A stretch of DNA of 64,000 nt, from positions 4,032,001-4,096,000 of the forward strand of contig NZ_SZNK01000001.1 in assembly GCF_005217615.1 (NCBI RefSeq), given 5' to 3'. The notes under the pieces are model-generated. The model was given only the letters and a program-made list of their open reading frames with translations. It was not told the origin of the DNA and did no database searches. Of this stretch, positions 44,483 to 52,187 are shown one piece after another. Every line of letters begins with the position of its first letter. The first letter of the stretch is position 1. Source of the DNA: Brevibacillus antibioticus (lineage in GTDB: Bacteria > Bacillota > Bacilli > Brevibacillales > Brevibacillaceae). A program made the translations under genes and the position numbers.

Positions 44483-46684
44483 TTATTTCGAAACGAACAG
44501 GGAGGGTAACAGTTGCATCATTTCATTCACATGCGGTGATTCTCCAAACATGAGATGCTTGTTCCAATCTTCCGTGCCAAGTTCCCTATCACCCATTTTG
44601 ATAAAACACAAACCTCTCCGATAGTAAATATCTTGTTCGTCTGCATCAGAAAACGCGAAGGCCTCTGTATAATCGGAAATGGATAATTGCCACTCCTCCT
44701 GTGCTTCATAGACCCATGCACGGTTGTAAAGGACGGTTGCATTTTTCTCTAGTGCAATAGCTTCAGTTAGATCAGCTATGGCCCTGTCATACTCCCCCAT
44801 CTCATAGTACAGGACAGCCCTATTTGTCCAAGCGGCCATCATTTCCCTATCCTTGTTTAGGGCAGCGGTAAACGTTTTTAGGGCTCGATCATTATTGCCA
44901 TCCGACATTTCAATTAAACCTAGTGTACACAGGAGCCGCGCATGATCAGGCTCTATTTCTAAACCGAATTCAGCATCTTTTCGGGCCATTTCGAATTTCT
45001 CCACTTGATACAATAATGTAGCTCTGTTAAGTAATCCATCAAGATTTTCGGGGTCTATATCAAGCAAGTAGTCATAGTCCGCCATTGCTTTCTCCACATC
45101 TCCAAGACGATTGAAGGCAGTAGCTCGATTGAAATAAACCTCTGGAAACGGGGGACTAAGCTTTATCGCTTGGTTATAATCTTCAATGGCTTCATCCAGT
45201 CGCCCCATTCGGCTATAAAGGTTTCCACGATCAAAGTAATATTCAGGATAATTGGAATCAATCTGTATCACTTGGCTAAATGTTTCAGCTGCTTCTTCAA
45301 ACCTTTTTAAAGCTACGTAAATCAGCCCTTTATTATGAAGCAACACCGAGCGATGCAGCATATGTTCATCAGGAGCAAGAGTCTGATTTAACCTTTGCCA
45401 TCCTTCCGTAACCAATCGAAGCGCTTCTTCAGGATTATCCATATGTAACTCTACTAAAGCCAATCCATTTTGGTTAAATACTTGTTGAAATGCACGTTCT
45501 TTTTCATCTTCAATCCATTCTGCCAAATCAATGGCTTTTTGTATCCATTCTTTCGCCTTCTCGTGTTCTCGTTCTCGGTGGTGCCTCGTATAGTACATCG
45601 AAAATCCATATGAAATTTGCATATGAACTCTAAAATCATCAGTGTTCGCGTACACTTCTCCTAAAAGCGTCGGTATATCATCAGTTTCACCCAATGCAGC
45701 CAGAGACGTAGCCATTTTCATTGTAAAATACCGGCTATTATCAAATTCGCTGCTCCAATTCGTCAGTTTCCGGCCACGTAGGCTCATATCGATAGTCGCA
45801 TCGTAAAAACCCATGTTAATGCTATAACTAACTGCTTTAAACAACGCTTCGCTTGCTGATTTCTCAGAAGTACCGCGCTCCAGATGAAACGGAATGGCGC
45901 CTAAGTGCAGTGACCACTGCTCTTCTTTTATAAGAGATTCTGCCCGCTCTTCGTGAAGGCTCTGACGAATTTCAATAGGAGTTGCTTCATAGGCGAGCAA
46001 TTCCTGCTCACAATCTGATGTGCAGTCAGAAAATATGTATCGTTTCGTTAGCTCAAGTCGCTCTTCGTCAGATAGATTTACTATCCTCATATCTTGTTCG
46101 ATGTCAGAAAGAATAGTAGTAGGCTCCGTATACGTTTGTAACGCCTTTTTCAGGGCTTCCTTTTCCGCTATTTCACTTGAACTTACGATCACCTGAATCA
46201 GGTCAGACTTCGCACGACGCAGAAGTGTACTTATAAATTCTGCATCAAGTTGATCACAGGCCTGCACATTTTCAAAAACCAAGGTCAATTTTCCCATTCG
46301 TTCCCGATTCGCTAATGCCAATAAAAGATCGATCAAACCATTCGACATGCGAAGTGTACGCAATTTCGAATAATAACGTGTTCTCTCTTTCGGAATAGCA
46401 AGAGAGGTAAGTGTTTCTACACTAACAGGAATGACTGCTTTCAGTTCTGGTGCTATGGATAAGATCTCGATGCAGTGTGATAAAATCAGGTCTGGCCATT
46501 TCGAATAAGCTTCCGGAATAATCTGGCGCAGAAGGTCACCAGTACCTGTATAGGGTCCTCTAAGATTGCAATGACAATTGCTGACATAACATGTGGAGTA
46601 TTGCTCTTCGAAGTACTTCTTTTCTCGGTCGCAGCGTCGAGATCCAATCAGCCATTGGTGTGTCATCGATTGTTTCATTTCCAC
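44483..46684 (-). CDS. TPR protein with ATPase-like N-terminal half, third gene of a putative RiPP unit
   Basis: A 733-residue cytoplasmic protein. Residues about 1-210 resemble an AAA/STAND ATPase fold without a proper P-loop: the Walker A position reads NLRGPYTGTGDLLRQIIPEA with no GKT/S, and KLTLVFENVQACDQLDAEF sits at the Walker B position. A Cys-rich patch (STCYVSNCHC) lies at about 31-40. From about residue 430 there are seven or more TPR units (for example FPEVYFNRATAFNRLGDVEK). The gene starts within one base of the stop of the M50 protease gene (GTG 46684 or ATG 46678), so the two are coupled. I infer it scaffolds or regulates peptide maturation; the family is not named. Confidence 0.8.
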   Translation of the reverse strand: MEMKQSMTHQWLIGSRRCDREKKYFEEQYSTCYVSNCHCNLRGPYTGTGDLLRQIIPEAYSKWPDLILSHCIEILSIAPELKAVIPVSVETLTSLAIPKERTRYYSKLRTLRMSNGLIDLLLALANRERMGKLTLVFENVQACDQLDAEFISTLLRRAKSDLIQVIVSSSEIAEKEALKKALQTYTEPTTILSDIEQDMRIVNLSDEERLELTKRYIFSDCTSDCEQELLAYEATPIEIRQSLHEERAESLIKEEQWSLHLGAIPFHLERGTSEKSASEALFKAVSYSINMGFYDATIDMSLRGRKLTNWSSEFDNSRYFTMKMATSLAALGETDDIPTLLGEVYANTDDFRVHMQISYGFSMYYTRHHREREHEKAKEWIQKAIDLAEWIEDEKERAFQQVFNQNGLALVELHMDNPEEALRLVTEGWQRLNQTLAPDEHMLHRSVLLHNKGLIYVALKRFEEAAETFSQVIQIDSNYPEYYFDRGNLYSRMGRLDEAIEDYNQAIKLSPPFPEVYFNRATAFNRLGDVEKAMADYDYLLDIDPENLDGLLNRATLLYQVEKFEMARKDAEFGLEIEPDHARLLCTLGLIEMSDGNNDRALKTFTAALNKDREMMAAWTNRAVLYYEMGEYDRAIADLTEAIALEKNATVLYNRAWVYEAQEEWQLSISDYTEAFAFSDADEQDIYYRRGLCFIKMGDRELGTEDWNKHLMFGESPHVNEMMQLLPSLFVSK

Positions 46685-47881
46685 TCATCCCCTCTGTTCC
46701 ATTGATAAATTCCGAATTTCCCTTTTGTTTCTACGCTCTTTTAGGTATAGATAAAATACAATTCCATACTGGACTCCCGTTATAGACAAGAAAACAACGG
46801 AATCCCAGAATTTCATATCTTCTCCTGTAAATATGGAGAGATAAATATTCGTTAAAAGTTGAATAGCGACCGGAATCATATAGAGCATCATTCCTGTCAT
46901 CATCATCCAGCCAGTTGCGTAAAAAAAGCTGTACCATCTCGCTACCTGATGATCCCGTTCCGTATACTTGGACATATCGACCATCTTGTTCTTTTTTCTA
47001 ATTAGTCCATACCATATATTTTTCAAATAGGAACGTGTAGCCTCCTGAAGATTTACACACCCCAACATCGTAATCATTAAATAATAGATATCTGTTTGAA
47101 GATGAAAATAAAATTGCCAGATGAAACGCAACAGTGTTGTAAATGCTAGTCCCATACAATATGCAGCTATGATTGTCTTCTCACCTGTATGAATCCAAAT
47201 TGCACTAGCAACGATCACCAATAAGGAATACCACAAAATATCACCGAACATTCCAACTAAAAATGGAAGAACACGCTTTCGTTTTGGGAATCCCCAAATA
47301 CCTGGCATGGAAGAAGTGAAGACCAAAAAGTACATTCTTCTGCCTATACTTAGTTCTGACGGGATACCCAGTCTTCGTCCGGCAAGCATGTGCATCATTT
47401 CATGAAACAAGATCCCTGGAATCTGACCGATCGTCATGCCAAGAAAAATCACCATGGCGTATTCGGAAAATAAGATGCTTTGTCGACCCGGACGAATCTG
47501 TGGATATTGGTATAACAACCACAAGGCACAGGTTATGATGGCACCATAAATCAGCCAACCAAGAGGAGAAAAAGCTAGCTTACCCAACCATTGCCCCGAT
47601 ACTTTCTGCGCTTTCGTTTCCTTTTCCTCAACATCACAAATAAATGTCAGGTCACGTAATGTCTGCAAAAAATCATCCATGTCCACTTCATCGTGATAGG
47701 TATCTTGATACCAGGAATGCGCTTCGGCAACCCCCATGCCCTCTTGCAGTTTTCGTACAAGTGCTGCTCCATCCTCAGGAAAAACAGCAAACGTATCCGT
47801 CCCAAACCGCCCAATCAGGACTCCTTGCTTATCCTCCAGAAATGTTAACGGGTGTAATTGGATCATGCGATTTTCGTTCAC
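46685..47881 (-). CDS. Membrane M50-type zinc protease with N-terminal PqqD-like domain
   Basis: A 398-residue membrane protein. The first ~95 residues look like a PqqD/RiPP-recognition domain (GRFGTDTFAVFPEDGAALVRKLQEG, DMDDFLQTLRDLTFI). The membrane part has about six helices and the zinc motif HEMMHMLAGRRLG (HExxH) with IWGFPKRKRVLPFLVGMFGDILWYS downstream. B. subtilis YydH is of this type. The GTG at 47881 has GGGAGGAAAGTC before it. It lies after a C-x-C peptide gene and a leaky terminator, so it probably cleaves, exports or protects against that peptide. Confidence 0.78.
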   Translation of the reverse strand: MNENRMIQLHPLTFLEDKQGVLIGRFGTDTFAVFPEDGAALVRKLQEGMGVAEAHSWYQDTYHDEVDMDDFLQTLRDLTFICDVEEKETKAQKVSGQWLGKLAFSPLGWLIYGAIITCALWLLYQYPQIRPGRQSILFSEYAMVIFLGMTIGQIPGILFHEMMHMLAGRRLGIPSELSIGRRMYFLVFTSSMPGIWGFPKRKRVLPFLVGMFGDILWYSLLVIVASAIWIHTGEKTIIAAYCMGLAFTTLLRFIWQFYFHLQTDIYYLMITMLGCVNLQEATRSYLKNIWYGLIRKKNKMVDMSKYTERDHQVARWYSFFYATGWMMMTGMMLYMIPVAIQLLTNIYLSIFTGEDMKFWDSVVFLSITGVQYGIVFYLYLKERRNKREIRNLSMEQRG

Positions 47882-47920
47882 GACTTTCCTCCCGGATGCT
47901 GTCATGCTTTCTTTATAATT

Positions 47921-47942
47921 GAAAAAGAGGGGCAAATGCCCC
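47921..47942 (-). terminator. Terminator/attenuator between peptide and M50 genes
   Basis: GGGGC, an ATTT loop and GCCCC followed by TCTTTTTC on the minus strand. Placed directly after the peptide gene, it should make the peptide mRNA more abundant than that of the maturation genes. Confidence 0.75.
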
Positions 47943-47967
47943 ACTTTTCCATGTTACTGACAAGTCT

Positions 47968-48057
47968 TTATGCCTGCTCACAAGTGCAGTCGTACATTGT
48001 GTTAGCTACTGAAGTCAATTTTACAGGCTCGGTTTTTTGCACAGTAATTTTTTTCAT
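47968..48057 (-). CDS. 29-residue putative RiPP precursor ending in a C-x-C motif
   Basis: The frame reads KKITVQKTEPVKLTSVANTM and ends YDCTCEQA. TCGGAGGAATTATTT gives a near-perfect ribosome site and a consensus promoter lies just upstream. The peptide has no signal sequence; it divides into a basic leader-like part and a short C-terminal segment with two Cys spaced by one residue. It precedes genes for a PqqD-M50 protease and a TPR protein on the same strand. No known precursor family matches with confidence. That it is modified is inference from context. Confidence 0.75.
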   Translation of the reverse strand: MKKITVQKTEPVKLTSVANTMYDCTCEQA

Positions 48058-48085
48058 AAATAATTCCTCCGATAGATTTATATTT

Positions 48086-48149
48086 ATACCATATATGTGA
48101 ATATGTGGTATATACTAGTAATAATAGATTGATATATTCCGAATGTCAA
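48086..48149 (-). promoter_or_regulatory. Consensus sigma-A promoter followed by a 26-bp inverted repeat
   Basis: On the minus strand TTGACA (48144-48149), a 17-base spacer and TATTAT (48121-48126). Between the expected start of transcription and the ribosome site is an inverted repeat, 48086-48111, with arms ATACCATAT and ATGTGGTAT (one mismatch). The position suits an operator blocking elongation or initiation. Confidence 0.75.
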
Positions 48150-48406
48150 CAATTTTTTGATTTTTTTGACAATAATGTAATTTTATCCTTTTTTTATTAG
48201 GCAGTAATCCCCTAAGAGAAAACTCCTAAGTATGATACGAAAACGCGATGAAATGGCGTTTAAATTACATTTCTTAGGTTTATTTCATTCGAAAAAAGAT
48301 GGAATTTTTTATGTAAAGAAGGATCGCTTGGCGGTTGCAGTATCAAGCAAAGAAGATTTCCACCCGAGAGCTTCCGATCATAGAAAATATCTGTGGGCAG
48401 AATCAG

Positions 48407-48628
48407 ATGGCTTCTGTAGATTCTAAGTTACACTTAGAAGAAATGTTGAATTCCCTTCCAGATAAAGCAAGATTTATTATTGAGCAAGTAGTGATCAATG
48501 GAGTTCCAGAAGAAATAGTTGCACAGCATTTAGGCATATCTCAACAAGGCGTAAACAAATACAAACGGAAATATTTAGGGATACTTCGAAAAAAACTAGA
48601 GTCTAACCCACAAGCAGTTAAGTCGTAG
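48407..48628 (+). CDS. Small sigma-70 region-4-like helix-turn-helix protein, 73 aa
   Basis: The protein consists almost only of a region-4-type helix-turn-helix: LEEMLNSLPDKARFIIEQVV, then IVAQHLGISQQGVNKYKRKY and LGILRKKLES. There is no region 2, so it is not a full sigma factor; similar small proteins act as phage or mobile-element activators. The start is uncertain: ATG 48407 has a weak site, and the frame is open back to 48335. A possible N-terminal piece lies in another frame upstream (from 48232), so a frameshifted longer gene is possible. Confidence 0.5.
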   Translation: MASVDSKLHLEEMLNSLPDKARFIIEQVVINGVPEEIVAQHLGISQQGVNKYKRKYLGILRKKLESNPQAVKS

Positions 48629-49036
48629 GCCTTCCCAAATGGAGGGTTTTTTAAAAATTTTTGAGTACAAGTTCACTGTTCACGTCAGGGCGCAAGGAAA
48701 GCACGTCGATAATGATGATTCATGGTCATATCAAAAACAGCTCATCGCGTGTGCTGAGGAATCCGATCTTGTATCGGATTTTTCTTTTTTGTTGTTCTTT
48801 GATCCCTAAAAATTATAGATTTTTATCTGTTAAAAATTCGTTCGTTTGAGTGCAAAGACTTTCGAGTGATTGATTCACTTTTTAAACAATTCAAGCAAGC
48901 GTAAGGCTTTTTTCAAAAAGCAAAAAAAACTTCTAAGAGCTGGTTGTATTTTACTTTGTTTTTTTACCTACAAGGGTGAAGGCGATGAGTTGAGCGCTCA
49001 AAATAGTCGCTAATAACAATACAAAGGAGTTTTATT
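48629..49036. other. Gap with two hairpins and the lysozyme upstream region
   Basis: A weak hairpin with T6 follows the helix-turn-helix gene (48630-48652) and a clean terminator lies at 48760-48792. The remainder is AT-rich with no supported frame until the AAAGGAG at 49022. Confidence 0.6.
48760..48792 (+). terminator. Intrinsic terminator with no intact gene before it
   Basis: AATCCGAT, CTTGT loop, ATCGGATT, then TTTCTTTTTT. The 110 bp before it hold no intact gene. Confidence 0.8.
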
Positions 49037-49612
49037 ATGTCAAAATTTTCTTTAGGCACAGATGGAGCAAACCTTATCAAAAAACATGAGGGATTTTCCT
49101 TGAAATTTTATGGAGATCCTAAAGGGTATCCAACAGTTGGATGGGGACATTTGATTACAGACACTAAAACATATACTAAAAATACAACAGGTAATCCAAA
49201 TGATTCTCTTCTATCCCAAGCACAAGCTGATGCTCTATCAAACTCTTTAAAACTAGGTTATACTTCACCAATTTCTCAGTCTAAGGCAGATTCTTTTTTT
49301 ACTAGTGATACTGCAAAGGCTGTAAAGGCAGTAAATGATTTAGAACTTCCTACAGGTTGTCAATTTACACAATCTCAGTTTGATGCACTTGTTTCGCTCG
49401 CTTTTAATGCAGGTCCTGGGGTGCTAAAAACCCCAGATGTAGAAGCTATGCTTGCCCATGCGTTGATATATCCTTTTATTGGCCCAATTACATCAGCTCA
49501 AAGTGATAATTGTTCAAAATTAGTCAGCAAAGCATTTTCATATGATAAAAATTTGAAAACAAGAAGAAATGAAGAAGTAACTTTATTTTGTAAAGGCATG
49601 CCATATACATAA
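49037..49612 (+). CDS. Phage-type lysozyme (glycoside hydrolase 24)
   Basis: A 191-residue muramidase of the T4-lysozyme/P22 endolysin family. The catalytic set E-8-D-5-T is visible as E18, D27 and T33 in IKKHEGFSLKFYGDPKGYPT, followed by VGWGHLI. LSLAFNAGPGVL near residue 130 is the conserved C-lobe helix region. It cuts peptidoglycan between MurNAc and GlcNAc. There is no signal peptide and no holin gene was found, so it may be a phage remnant or a colicin-like lysis gene. ACAAAGGAGTTTTATT gives the ribosome site. Confidence 0.85.
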   Translation: MSKFSLGTDGANLIKKHEGFSLKFYGDPKGYPTVGWGHLITDTKTYTKNTTGNPNDSLLSQAQADALSNSLKLGYTSPISQSKADSFFTSDTAKAVKAVNDLELPTGCQFTQSQFDALVSLAFNAGPGVLKTPDVEAMLAHALIYPFIGPITSAQSDNCSKLVSKAFSYDKNLKTRRNEEVTLFCKGMPYT

Positions 49613-49637
49613 GCTTCATTCATTTAATCAGTAACAT

Positions 49638-50237
49638 TTAATCAGTAATTTTTTTAAGCTCAAAAATAGTTGCCTCTGATAGCAAGATAAGCCTATCGTT
49701 ATTAACAACAAAAAAACTTAAACCTACAGGTATGAGCATTTTTGTAGAAGGGTCGCTTATATCTATTACTTTTACAACATCATTTTCATTTAAGTCTGGG
49801 ATATCAATTTTATATAATCTATAAAAAGCGAGAGAGTTATCGCATGTCGCTGAAATCTCATATAATGGATTTTTTAGTTCATATTGATATTTCTTATAGT
49901 TTTTTAGTCCTTTTGATGAAAAAAAGTCTTTTTTGATTATAAGTTCATCTCCAATAAATTTTTGCCCTGTTGGATATTCAGAAGCATCATTATATGAATT
50001 TGCAAATCCTAAAAGCTTCTCAACTTTCCAAGTTCCATAGAAATATTTTTCAGTCTCACTATCCAAATTTATACGTTCTACAGTACAATATTCGGATGTG
50101 TTTTCTGGAATAATAGACTCATCCGTTTCAGGTTTAGGCTCACTAGAATTATTTGGATTCGATGTCATTTCAACATTTCCACAAGCCGATGCTAGCATCA
50201 ACATGATCGTGATACAAGCCAATAATATTTTTTTCAT
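49638..50237 (-). CDS. Putative lipoprotein, 199 aa
   Basis: The N-terminus KKILLACITIMLMLASAC is a lipoprotein signal with the lipidated Cys at residue 19, followed by an Asn/Ser/Glu/Pro linker and a globular part of unknown family (YGTWKVEKLLGFANSYND, DELIIKKDFF). It is convergent with the lysozyme gene, 25 bp apart. The IS3 fragment immediately upstream removes any obvious native promoter. Confidence 0.7.
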   Translation of the reverse strand: MKKILLACITIMLMLASACGNVEMTSNPNNSSEPKPETDESIIPENTSEYCTVERINLDSETEKYFYGTWKVEKLLGFANSYNDASEYPTGQKFIGDELIIKKDFFSSKGLKNYKKYQYELKNPLYEISATCDNSLAFYRLYKIDIPDLNENDVVKVIDISDPSTKMLIPVGLSFFVVNNDRLILLSEATIFELKKITD

Positions 50238-50239
50238 AT

Positions 50240-50433
50240 TTCACACTCTTTTTTATTTTTTTGAGGTGGTAGTAGGATTCAATATGCCAAATCACTGCCG
50301 TACGCACTTCATTTACGTATTTTGAAAAGCTTACCATTAATCCATTATTGCTTGGCTTTGCCCAAAAGCTAACCATTGGAGCGTTATCCCAACAGTTCCC
50401 TTTCTGGACCATGGAACACCGATAGCTAAACAT
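50240..50433 (-). pseudogene. Fragment of an IS3-family transposase
   Basis: The frame reads YRCSMVQKGNCWDNAPMVSFWA, a degraded form of SMSRKGNCYDNAPMESFF from the IS3 integrase core. The catalytic Glu (ME to MV) is already lost and the following helix is scrambled. Only about 60 codons remain. It marks the left side of the acquired region. Confidence 0.75.
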
Positions 50434-50605
50434 CCTTTGATAATCGTTTGAGCACTATCGGCTCACTACGTTTATTATATTCACCTGTTATGACGTATCG
50501 GGATACCATAAAGTTCCAATTTTGTTTTCCTAAATATTTTTGGGTTCTCAAGCTCCGTCTCTGCTATTCCTTCGCATTAATTCGCTACTGCTTACGCAAG
50601 CACAC

Positions 50606-50632
50606 AAAAAAGGCCCTCGCATTAGCGAAGGC
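50606..50632 (-). terminator. Minus-strand terminator
   Basis: GCCTTCGC, TAAT loop, GCGAGGGC (one G-T pair), then CTTTTTTG on the minus strand. Confidence 0.7.
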
Positions 50633-50950
50633 TATGTGTATCTTTGTTAACCTTTGTTACGAGGCGAGCGTAGGGGAATTAGGTTATATTTTTCAAGCAA
50701 TTTTTGTCGCAAAAAGGAATATAAAAAATTCTCACCGAGCAAACGAGGGTTATATCCGTATCTTCCGCATTTAGGAAGGGTCTAGACACCCATGCATCTT
50801 GCTTTAATTTTTCCGTACTAACAGTCTACAGCACTCCACATGTGTGGTGTAAGCAAATAGGCAAGCTTCTAATGGACAGTATTCGCTAAGTAATTTGATG
50901 CAACAGAGGCACACTTCGTACTTATAATTAAGTTAGGACTCAACAAGATT

Positions 50951-50985
50951 AAAACAAAAAGCACCCTGATTATTTTAATCAAGGT
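50951..50985 (-). terminator. Likely end terminator of the RiPP operon
   Basis: ACCTTGATTA, AAA loop, TAATCAGGGT (one G-T pair), then GCTTTTTGTTTT on the minus strand, about 300 bp past the last cluster gene. Confidence 0.7.
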
Positions 50986-51288
50986 ACAAAAGGAGTTCAC
51001 TTTTCTATAGGAATATGGCACCTAATTAATGTCCGGGGTCAGCAACAACGCTTTTAAACTTTTAAGCTGTTAACATAGCTTTCCATGCCCTCATCCAAAC
51101 GCCCTAATGTGAAGTTCATCCATATAATTTCTTAACATTGGAATAGCAACTTCGTAATCCTTTTTCCTTGCTTTAGTAGTTGCCCGGTTAATCTTGGTGG
51201 ATTCGAGTTGACCACCTACGATGCTTCATTTCACACAAAGTAGCTTTTTATTTCCTGCACCAATGCTCGTCAAAAACATTTGCTAATC

Positions 51289-52161
51289 CTACTTGTCTAT
51301 TTTCATATTAATCAAAATAGCTGCCAAATATGCTTCTTCTAGAGGAGTTATTCCTAATCTATTATTCATCATATGTATATAATGAAATAATAGCTCCACT
51401 TTTGATTTATGTGATATCTTCAACACCTGCTCAATTGTGGAAGCTACTAGGGATATATATGTGCGATTTACGATTGGTAGCAATTCAGTCATATCACTCT
51501 CAATTGCTTTTACTTTTTTAATAGTTAATTCTAGAAACTTTTTAGCTAACTGTTGTCCACTAGCAGAATACTTCGCACCTGTCCAATAAAATAAATAGTG
51601 CTGCAAAAATAGAAGTTCTTCTTTCTCATCATGCAGAAATAATGTATCAAGCTTTAACTTCATAATTGCCAACCCTAGCAAATAACGATCTATCTGGCCA
51701 ACTATAATATCTTCTATCGAATTTACCACCAGTTCGCTAGACTGCTGAAAAATGGGTTCTGCTTTTGAAACTCCTTCACTGCCGCCATATTTCGAAATTT
51801 CAGGTTCATAAACAGCTAACTCAATTGTTCCTGGACTTTCAGCATTCTTTTTATTATGATCTTGTTGAACAGGAATTAATGACCTAGGCGGCACCACATC
51901 CATTTTTAGCACACATGGTATCATTTCTGAAAAATAGCTCTCTAATACCTTTGTTGCTTGATCTAAACCTTGGGTAGAGATTTTAAATCGCACCCTCAAA
52001 TGATAACCAGTATAATCAACATAGCGGATAAAAAACCATTTAGCTGGATGAATTTTATGCTGCACAAGTAGATTACATGCTGGTGCTACAATCTCCTTTA
52101 TCATCACATCAAAGTGATTATTTCTCTCGCTATATATCTTATAATACAACCATTCATGCAT
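51289..52161 (-). CDS. LanB C-terminal-type (thiopeptide-type) dehydratase elimination subunit
   Basis: A 290-residue protein of the SpaB_C / thiopeptide-type bacteriocin biosynthesis family. HEWLYYKIYSERNNHFDVMI and PAKWFFIRYVDYTGYHLRVRF are the defining strands. In split lanthipeptide-type dehydratases this subunit removes glutamate from glutamylated Ser/Thr to give Dha/Dhb (as GodG, TbtC). It follows directly the N-terminal subunit gene, with AAGGAGAAGATCAAA before ATG 52161. Related proteins also make thiopeptide pyridine rings, but only one such protein is here, so elimination is the better call. Confidence 0.82.
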   Translation of the reverse strand: MHEWLYYKIYSERNNHFDVMIKEIVAPACNLLVQHKIHPAKWFFIRYVDYTGYHLRVRFKISTQGLDQATKVLESYFSEMIPCVLKMDVVPPRSLIPVQQDHNKKNAESPGTIELAVYEPEISKYGGSEGVSKAEPIFQQSSELVVNSIEDIIVGQIDRYLLGLAIMKLKLDTLFLHDEKEELLFLQHYLFYWTGAKYSASGQQLAKKFLELTIKKVKAIESDMTELLPIVNRTYISLVASTIEQVLKISHKSKVELLFHYIHMMNNRLGITPLEEAYLAAILINMKIDK

Positions 52162-52187
52162 TTTGATCTTCTCCTTAAATATAATCA

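Larger units (their letters stand above)
50434..51288. other. 855-bp gap of decayed DNA at the left end of the RiPP cluster
   Basis: No intact gene. It contains two minus-strand terminators (50606-50632 and 50951-50985). Around 51100-51200 there is a minus-strand frame reading KARKKDYEVAIPMLRNYMDE that ends early and may be the tail of a lost gene. Plus-strand frames lack ribosome sites. Confidence 0.55.

Noticed and set aside
48232..48426. 64-codon frame before the small helix-turn-helix gene
   Set aside because: No ribosome site and no family match; kept only as a possible frameshifted N-terminus.
50448..50774. 108-codon plus frame in the decayed gap
   Set aside because: No ribosome site, odd composition, contains a minus-strand terminator hairpin.
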